64,000 bases of DNA from Lineus longissimus (lineage: Eukaryota; Nemertea; Pilidiophora; Heteronemertea; Lineidae). The notes beneath the pieces were generated by a model that saw only the letters and a program-made list of their open reading frames with translations, searched no databases and was not told where the DNA came from. Made by a program: the position numbers and the translations under genes. The stretch's first letter is position 1; each line of letters starts with the position of its first letter. Shown piece after piece: positions 57,424 to 64,000 of the stretch. The stretch covers positions 10,356,109-10,420,108 of the forward strand of contig NC_088325.1 of assembly GCF_910592395.1 (NCBI RefSeq), written 5' to 3'.

Positions 57424-58862
57424 CTGAAAAGAAAACCAGTGGACTTAACTAAATGGTACAGTCCCAGTGCGATGGCGTTAGAGACAACGTGGCAACGCCG
57501 ACTCCGATTCAGCTTTGAGACTGAATTACTGTCATCTCGAAACACACCTTCAATTGAACGATTTCACACTGATGAACCACATCTACGTATATTTACATAT
57601 ATCACCTGAATTTTGGGTTTCAAATTAATTCCCGTTTTAATTCCGCGGCTCTCGAAATCGTGATGTTTTCATTGACTCAAACTACTCCATATTCTGCTCT
57701 ACCCTTTGCCCTGACTACAATGATGTTTACCGCCCCTACTCAGCAATCCCCACTTTTTCAGTTCGAAACATAGTTATATGTCCCTATATATAAGCTCATA
57801 TAGCATGGCGCTCCGGCACAGCAACTCAAAATCTTTTCAGTTCAACTGAAATTATCAGTTTAAATGAAAATATGAAATACGCCTATAAATTTCTCGAGAA
57901 CATCCGGTGGCGACATTTCAGGGATGGTTTTTTTAATAACCCGTGAGAATTGGTTGGAATATTCTGCTTCCGAAAATTGCCGAAGAGCAGATTTTTTACG
58001 AAATTTGAAATATATATCGAGAAGCGGAGAATACTGAAAACAACTGGTTCCAGGATGGATATTGCCATGGTAGAGCCCCCATCACTATACCTCTACACGC
58101 GTACACTGATCAGCAAAAACATTGTTTTGAGTAAAAACGTAGCAAAACTTTAATAATATAACTGGTACTAACCGTGATCCCGAAATCGGTGTCTAATTAT
58201 GTCATACTCGTCAAAGTATGATGATGAAGGCGTCTGAACTGTTAGCTAACTTAGAGTGAGAAACGTCCGAAAGGCAAAGAAAAACGATAGGTACTGGTAT
58301 GATTGTTCCCTTGATGAATCAAAGTACGCCTGTCTATACGTGATCTCCATCAACTCTTCCAGATCCTGCCAATGCATATATGTCATCCATCATGCATGCA
58401 GCCTTCGCAATCACTACACCCGCATATGAACGTTTGCAGGCCTACCTAAACCCGTACCTTCGATTAGTTATTCGGTAACAAGTGATATGAGCAGCTGATC
58501 AAACCGACGTATTCATTTCCACTCGCGCCTTATCATGTTCCAGTAACTACTGAGCAAATATGGACGCAACATCTGTTGAAATATCGGAATCCTCTTCAGT
58601 CCACTAAACAAAGAGCTCTCCCGCACCGGCTGGGCTGATGTGACCTAGGATATCCAGATTATTTTGTGACAAGATTTGGCGCGAAACAATCGGCTTTCAC
58701 AGGCAATTGAGACATGTTTGTGTGGTCGTATTGTATTTTACACAACCCGTATGAGGCTGTTGGTCTTTTTACTGATCAAGACCTTCAAAGGAGAGGCAAA
58801 GGGGATACACCTGATTTTCCAACGTAGACATTATATTTAAGAATATTTTCGCTTCCATGTTG
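57424..58862. other. Intergenic region upstream of the 7TM gene
   Basis: It should hold the 5' exon and promoter of the minus-strand receptor gene, but none can be fixed. A diverged copy of the 29-bp dispersed sequence is at 58,007-58,039. No other supportable feature. Confidence 0.45.
58007..58039 (+). repeat. 29-bp dispersed sequence, diverged third copy
   Basis: GAAATATATATCGAGAAGCG followed by GAGAATACTGAAA; see the entry at 45,498. Confidence 0.45.
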
Positions 58863-58907
58863 TGACGTCATTGTACATAATTGTGAATACGTCACGCCGT
58901 GTATAAA
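58863..58907 (+). promoter_or_regulatory. CRE and TATA-box promoter candidate
   Basis: A perfect cAMP-response element TGACGTCA (58,863-58,870) is followed by a half site TACGTCAC (58,889-58,896) and TATAAA (58,902-58,907). Transcription would start near 58,935, about 140 bp before the ATG at 59,076. Motif-based inference. Confidence 0.4.
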
Positions 58908-59075
58908 TCAGACTGAAAATGGCTGCGACCACAGATCGGTAGTCACTTCCGCGATAAAATTACAACAACGTATGTCGTTGGAAATAAAATTGTGTCAACC
59001 GAAATCTTTAAATGTATCATATTAACCATTTCACAAATTTTCGGTCAATTGGAGGGCCTAGAAATCGTATAAAAA

Positions 59076-59315
59076 ATGGCTGAACCAGGCCATTCGGGGG
59101 GCAATGGTGGTCAATTAAAGCAGGGACAGAAAAATGTCCGGTCTGTTGCAAGGAGACTGTCTCGTCAGTCATCGCTCGAAACAGCAACTTGGCTGCTAAG
59201 TTTTGCCTATCTATCTACAGTCTGTGGTTTCGTGGTTGTAATTCCGGACAAAGTGGGGTACTATAAATGGCGGCCTGTGCCAGCTAGCGGTCACGTAACG
59301 CCGTACATAGTTTAA
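59076..59315 (+). CDS. Putative 79-aa protein or first exon with one hydrophobic segment
   Basis: ATG in good context (AAAAAATGG) downstream of a CRE/TATA promoter candidate. The frame begins MAEPGHSGGNGGQLKQ, is basic in the middle (RSVARRLSRQ) and has one hydrophobic stretch at about 48-66 (TWLLSFAYLSTVCGFVVVI). I do not recognise it. The last codons run into a repeat relic that starts at 59,312, so the true 3' part may be spliced elsewhere or the stop may derive from the insertion. There is no splice donor of high quality inside. It could also be non-coding. Confidence 0.3.
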   Translation: MAEPGHSGGNGGQLKQGQKNVRSVARRLSRQSSLETATWLLSFAYLSTVCGFVVVIPDKVGYYKWRPVPASGHVTPYIV

Positions 59316-59392
59316 GGAATTGATACCGAACTGGAGGTAATGGTCGTCTCACCTAAACGAGAGTGGAGCTCAAACATATGTTAGCTCCACCC
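59312..59392 (+). repeat. Relic of the foldback family of the 634-bp elements
   Basis: TTAAGGAATTGA at the left, then GAGAGTGGAGCT and TTAGCTCCACCC, in the same order as the reverse complement of the hairpin end of copies A and B. It shows that TTAAGGAATTGA is a real family terminus. Confidence 0.6.
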
Positions 59393-59455
59393 AAGCCCCT
59401 GATCCTGACGCTGCCAACAAACTAACAAAAATGCATCTTGTCAGTTACCATCTCT

Positions 59456-59461
59456 TTTATT
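59456..59461 (-). terminator. Possible poly(A) signal of the PAN-domain gene
   Basis: AATAAA on the minus strand about 290 bp after the stop codon at 59,754. It is the only clear one in that distance. Confidence 0.35.
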
Positions 59462-59753
59462 TGAATAGACGATGACAGTTTACAAAAATGATACTATTTC
59501 TTCATGGCATTATCGCAGGTATTTTATGATAGGTCTTGTACGAATTCTTTATCACCATTCAGTAATAATCAGTAATTTTCTCTACAAACTCACAAGTTAG
59601 ATTTCATTATCGGTATATACAAAGTATATTAATATATGCTCGGTTCTGTACAATATACATGTTGGTTGTCATCTTGTCGTCTAACAAAACTGTTTAATTA
59701 GTGGCGCTGCTTCTCTATAGAGTGGTACTCCTCGCCAACGAAGCCGGATAGAA

Positions 59754-62700
59754 CTAGCTGCATACTTTGTGAGCAAACCGAAGAGGTAGTGGCTGACCTC
59801 CTTTACCTTGAATTTTCACAGCTCTCGGCTGGGGCAACGGGGATTTAACTCCCATAAGAAGGCATACCTTCTGCTGTCCCTGTACCAGCGATGCACTGAA
59901 ACTGCATTTCACTTCCTTCTGACAAAGCATGACGCACTGCTGCATATTTGGCCCCGGTACTTGGTTTAGTGTCTTTGGTTGATAGTAGAGAACTGGAACA
60001 CGCATTGGAACCATACGGCAACTACCTGCAAAGGAATAATGATAAATCAGTGGAAGTTGTGAGGACCACGCGAATGTCGGGTGAAGCGATCCGATGTGAT
60101 CAGACTGAATTGCCCTTTTCTAGTTAAACTTAAATGGGTGTGGCGATCCGATGTGGTCAGACTGAATTGCCCTATTCTAGTTAAACTTAAATGGGTGTGG
60201 CGATCCGATGTGGTCAGACTGAATTGCCCTATTCTAGTTGAACTTAAATGGGTGAGGCGATCCGATGTGGTCACACTGAATTGCCCTATTCTAGTTAAAC
60301 TTAAATGGGTGTGGTGATCCGATGTGGTCACACTGAATTGCTTTATTCTAGTTGAACTTAAATGGGCGTGGCAATCCGATGTGGTCAGACTGAATTGCCC
60401 TATTCTAGTTGAACTTAAATGGGTGTGGCGATCCAATGTGGTCAAACTGAATTGCTCTATTCTAGTTAAACTTAAATGGGTGTGGCGATCCGATGTGGTC
60501 ACACTGAATTGCTCTATTCTAGTTGAACTTAAATGGGTGTGGCAATCCGATGTGGTCAGACTGAATTGCCCTATTCTAGTTGAACTTAAATGGGTGTGGC
60601 GATCCGATGTGGTCAGACTGAATTGCCCTATTCTAGTTAAACTTAAATGGGTGTGGCGATCCGATGTGGTCACACTGATATGCCCTGTTCTAGTTAAACT
60701 TAAATGGGTGTGGGGATCCGATGTGGTCAGACTGAATTGCTCGATTCCAGTTGAACTCAAATGGGTGTGGCGATCCGATGTGGTCAGACTGAATTGCCCT
60801 ATTCTAGTTGGACTGAAATGGGTGTGGCGATCCGATGTGGTCAGACTGAATTGCCCTATTCTAGTTAAACTTAAATGGGTGTGGTGATCCGATATGGTCA
60901 CACTGATATGCCCTATTCTAGTTAAACTTAAATGGGTGTGGGGATCCGATGTGGTCAGACTGAATTGCCCTATTCTGGTTGAACTTAAATGGGTGTGGCG
61001 ATTCGTTGTGGTCAGACTGAATTGCCCCATTCCAATTGAACTTAAATTATTTTCAGTTCTATAGATATCATTTTGAGTTAAACTGAGATGATTTTAAGTT
61101 CCACTGACACTTATTTTAGAATAACACGGTTCACAGGAATCATTTTACACTAAAAATATAACTACCGATAAACTCACTTCCCCAAAATCTGCTATGTGCA
61201 GCGAAACTTCGGAAAAAAAATATTCGAACCAATTCTCACTGGTTAATAGTGAGTTTTCACTACCGTGTCCAAGAACCACTCAAGCGAGAATGGTTCCCAA
61301 TCCCATTATAAGAACGAAACAAAAATGGTTTTGCATTCACGACTTGAGATCTAGCAGCGACAACCAAGTTTTCATGTTTTGAAATGTGTCTCGGGTGTTG
61401 TCATGATGACCTCTCGGCTTGTCAAATAACTTTGCATTACTTTTGACCAGTTTATTGCATAAATATTGTGTACTTAGTGCAGAAACAGACCCCGACCCAA
61501 CAAGGGGTGACATATATGTATATACCTACTAGACCACACCTTTTTAGAATATTTTCTTAAAATATCAATTTTGACATAAAAATGTCTCACGCAGATGCTA
61601 GATTACCGAATTGTAAAAAGTCTGATCCCAATCTTTTTTTTGTCCATGTTTGGCAACTGTTAACTTCTTTTTCATTAAGGATTACGTAATCACAGTCCTA
61701 ATCAGATTTGTTATCCCTAAATTTGCAAAATTGGCGCGTCATTGAAACGCTACCCAACACGTAGGTCATGCTAAGTCGAGCGTAGGTCACGTGTAATTTA
61801 CGCGAACAAAAGTGCGTCACTGGTGTTTCATTCTAAAATACCTTGGTACCGTAAAGTCAACTTTTAAATGGAAAATGCATAAGCCTCGTTCTGAGAGTGG
61901 AGTGTTTTGGACACGCAACCAAGACGCTCTACCAAAGTTCCCTCGGGTTGCACTAAAATGTGGAACCATGCACACAGCTCACTTCAGAAGTTTGAGGCTC
62001 TCAAAACACTGCTTCAAACACAAATCAGCCAAGGAAGCATCAACCACCCTAAGTTTTTTAATGAGCACTACACATATTTGCTGAGAAAAACGCTCCAAAT
62101 AGCCCATTTGCGCGGATTTTAGCGTCACTTGAGCGAGCCGATCCGGACTTCCTATACGCGCTGCCGTAACGTAATGTAAACAACGGCGCTACCGGCGCTC
62201 CGGGCAGGCGATGGATGGAATTTGCCAAATTCGCACATATTCAAGTTATTTCGTGGCCTATCTTTTTAAGTTTGAGGTATTTTAGAATAGAAATTGAACC
62301 CTCGGCTTCGGACCTTGGTTGAGTTACCAAGACACTCTCGGGTGGAGCTAAAATTTCGTCCAAACCCTCGCCTGTCGGCTCGGGTTTGGACTGTATTTTA
62401 GCTCCACCCTCGAGTGTCTTGGTAACTCAACCAAGGTCCTCCGCCTCGGGTTCAATTCCTTAATTAGCGCGCAACTTGGTGCGTAACTTGAGCGAACTTT
62501 GCACGTCAATGACGCAAAGCAGGATGGAGGTCAATTGTGACTTGGACTGTACAAACTATTCACGTCAAGAATTTATTAATGCTTTGTTGGGTATGGTAGA
62601 CACTATTCAAAAACAAAAGCAAGGCTGCTATATTGCACCGGGTATACACATTAACCATATATGAGTAAAACGGTTCTCGTAAATAGCCCCAGTACATATT

Positions 62701-63987
62701 TTGTCAACTCAAATTGGCTGATAAGGCTGATATCAGAAATCAATAAATTTATTCGCACTTTTCTGAAACACAAAGTTATAACAAACAGTGGTCCTCAACC
62801 ATCCAGCTCTGATGCACAAGAAAACCTGAAAGTAAGAAATGTTACTGACCTGAACACCTTTTGCCAAAATAGGCACATCCTTGACACTGCGTCCATGGCA
62901 TTTTCTGGTGATGAGGCATTTCCCTCATACCAATGGCACACAGGTAATTTCCAGTTCCCCTTGGGATAGCTGTGACAGACTGACACCGCCCCTTGGCACC
63001 AGCGCACGCTTTCAAACAGATAGATGGCTGGGACCCAGGCACGAATTGTAACATAGCGATGTAGATAAAAACGGGGATGGCATTGGGACCTCTCTGTGAC
63101 AGCGAAAATTTGCAGTTACCTGAAATGACGATTCGCATGTTTACGCGACCAACAGTTTTGTGCCATAATTTTTGGATACATCTATACAAACTGGGTGTTA
63201 CCAATGAGGAGCCTGCACAACAAAACCTGCCAATAGGGGGCCCTGCAGGCAAGTGGACCATGGTTGTAGCCTAATGAGAAAGCCATTTCCCGGGTCAATG
63301 ATTATTGAATATTTCATCCCGTAATTACTCGACATGGGGAAATAGCACCACGAGTGTTGTTTTATTAGACTTTAATTCTATTTTGATGAGTTTTAGGGAG
63401 AAAATCAACAAAACTTAATTTTAATGGAAAATGCACTGGAAGTGTACCTTTTAGAACTGGTGCTGCCATCTGGATTTTTAGTTCTGTAGGTTCCTCATTC
63501 CATCCCCTAACTATTGTATTCGGCATCCGACCGAACCAGCTTACAATGGTGCAATAATAACCCCCCCCCCCCCCCCCCCCCACCCCCCAGCATACACTGC
63601 TCTCTCTCTGACGCAGAAAAACGAATGCGTAAGGTCTGCTAGAAACACTTTTTCTAACTGTCAGAGTCACTTATGGACATCCCCTTCACCACTGAGGTAA
63701 TTTCCTACCCAAACAAATACTTTACTCTGAATATGTTGACAAAGGGAGGGGGATTTAGCCCGAAGAGATCGGGAGCAAAGTAATCTTGAAAACTATAGTT
63801 GTCGAAGTAGAAATATTTGACTCACCCTTTTTCGGTATTTTGAAAGCTGGCATACCACCACTGGCCCCACCGCCACCACCACCCCCACCGCCACCGCCAT
63901 AACCATTGCCTCCACCACCTCCATAATTATTAACAGGTGCTTGTGTCGTTGTGGTTGTTGTTGGGGCAAAAGTGATGGCAACGCTCG
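59754..63987 (-). CDS. Gly-rich secreted protein with two PAN/apple-like domains (5' partial)
   Basis: Three minus-strand exons, 63,987-63,826, 63,119-62,850 and 60,025-59,754 (stop TAG), join in phase 1 each time. The first has a Thr run (TTTTTTQAP) and a Gly-rich linker (GGGGGNGYGGGG). The second and third each encode one module of about 90 residues that align with each other: GNCKFSLSQRG...VPGSQPSICLKACAGA...CAIG and GSCRMVPMRVP...VPGPNMQQCVMLCQKE...CLLMG. The C-x3-C and following Cys spacing and the exon-per-module, phase 1-1 layout are those of PAN/apple domains, which bind proteins or carbohydrates outside the cell. An earlier donor in exon 2 (ATT G|GTATGAG) would shorten the first module. 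The gene continues beyond 64,000, so signal peptide and further domains are unseen. Its last intron carries a minisatellite and a 634-bp element. Confidence 0.65.
60083..61050. repeat. 57-bp minisatellite, about 17 copies
   Basis: The unit contains GGCGATCCGATGTGGTCAGA, CTGAATTGCCCTATTCTAGT and TAAACTTAAATGGGTGT. Because the period is 57 = 3 x 19 and lacks stops in two frames, both strands stay open (187 codons on +, 327 on -). The minus frame does not join exon 60,025-59,754 and lies in an intron, so I regard the frames as by-products. Confidence 0.95.
61830..62463 (+). mobile_element. 634-bp foldback-tailed element, copy B
   Basis: Same ends and length as copy A at 47,616-48,249. The hairpin half is at about 62,293-62,458. 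Flanks (TGGTGTTTC on the left, TTAGCGCGC on the right) are unrelated to those of copy A, which confirms the element ends. One small change, CCACCCTCGAGTG against CCACCCGAGAGTG, breaks the hairpin at one point. It lies in an intron of the PAN-domain gene. Confidence 0.8.
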
Positions 63988-64000
63988 CTAAAAATAATGA

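Noticed and set aside
60047-61030. 327-codon minus-strand frame as a repetitive protein
   Set aside because: It is produced by a 57-bp tandem repeat with no stop in this frame, is open on the other strand too, and lies in an intron of the PAN-domain gene without splice sites joining it.
1-64000. CRISPR array, operon or prokaryotic defence system
   Set aside because: The tandem arrays have no unique spacers between conserved repeats, genes have introns, and there are no prokaryotic signals.

Overview
This window is animal nuclear DNA. Genes are split into short exons with clean GT/AG boundaries and long AT-leaning introns, there are no operons, and introns and intergenic DNA are full of small foldback elements, minisatellites and dispersed repeats. 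The best-recognised protein end is an NCAM-type transmembrane segment with a strongly vertebrate-like sequence. It occurs together with DED, ankyrin, PAN/apple and orphan 7TM genes and with many AGGCCTA and TACATGTA words. This suggests an invertebrate deuterostome (lancelet, hemichordate or echinoderm). The species assignment is inference only.

Layout. 1-24,000: the 3' end of an NCAM/fasciclin-II-like adhesion gene (+ strand, last four exons between 7,425 and 18,369), its large introns, and a downstream region with a cluster of RFX X-box-like motifs (19.2-22.0 kb). 24,000-31,000: a degenerate ~109-bp satellite array whose units point left in its left part and right in its right part, with an inverted duplication at the turning point. 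31,000-34,000: non-coding, with LTR-like and dispersed repeats. 34,119-40,099: a compact eight-exon gene for a secreted zinc metalloproteinase of about 242 aa; its active-site motif is split by an intron that begins with a minisatellite made from the splice-donor region itself. 42,360-43,452 (-): a sphingolipid delta-4 desaturase. 43.5-52.6 kb: repeats, including a 634-bp element and a row of phased 12-bp palindromes. 52,680-55,482: a gene with a death-effector-like domain, coiled coil and FEM1-like ankyrin repeats (5' end not found). 55,947-57,423 (-): a divergent 7TM receptor-like protein. 59,754-63,987 (-): the 3' exons of a gly-rich, two-PAN-domain secreted protein that continues past the right edge, with a 57-bp minisatellite and the second copy of the 634-bp element in its last intron.

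The genes do not form one pathway. They are an ordinary metazoan neighbourhood of adhesion, protease, lipid, signalling and receptor genes. I assembled all multi-exon models by hand from splice sites, reading phase and protein similarity remembered at family level. No search was run. The most unusual features are non-coding: the splice-donor minisatellite, the phased palindromes, the X-box cluster, the inverted satellite array and the twin 634-bp elements.
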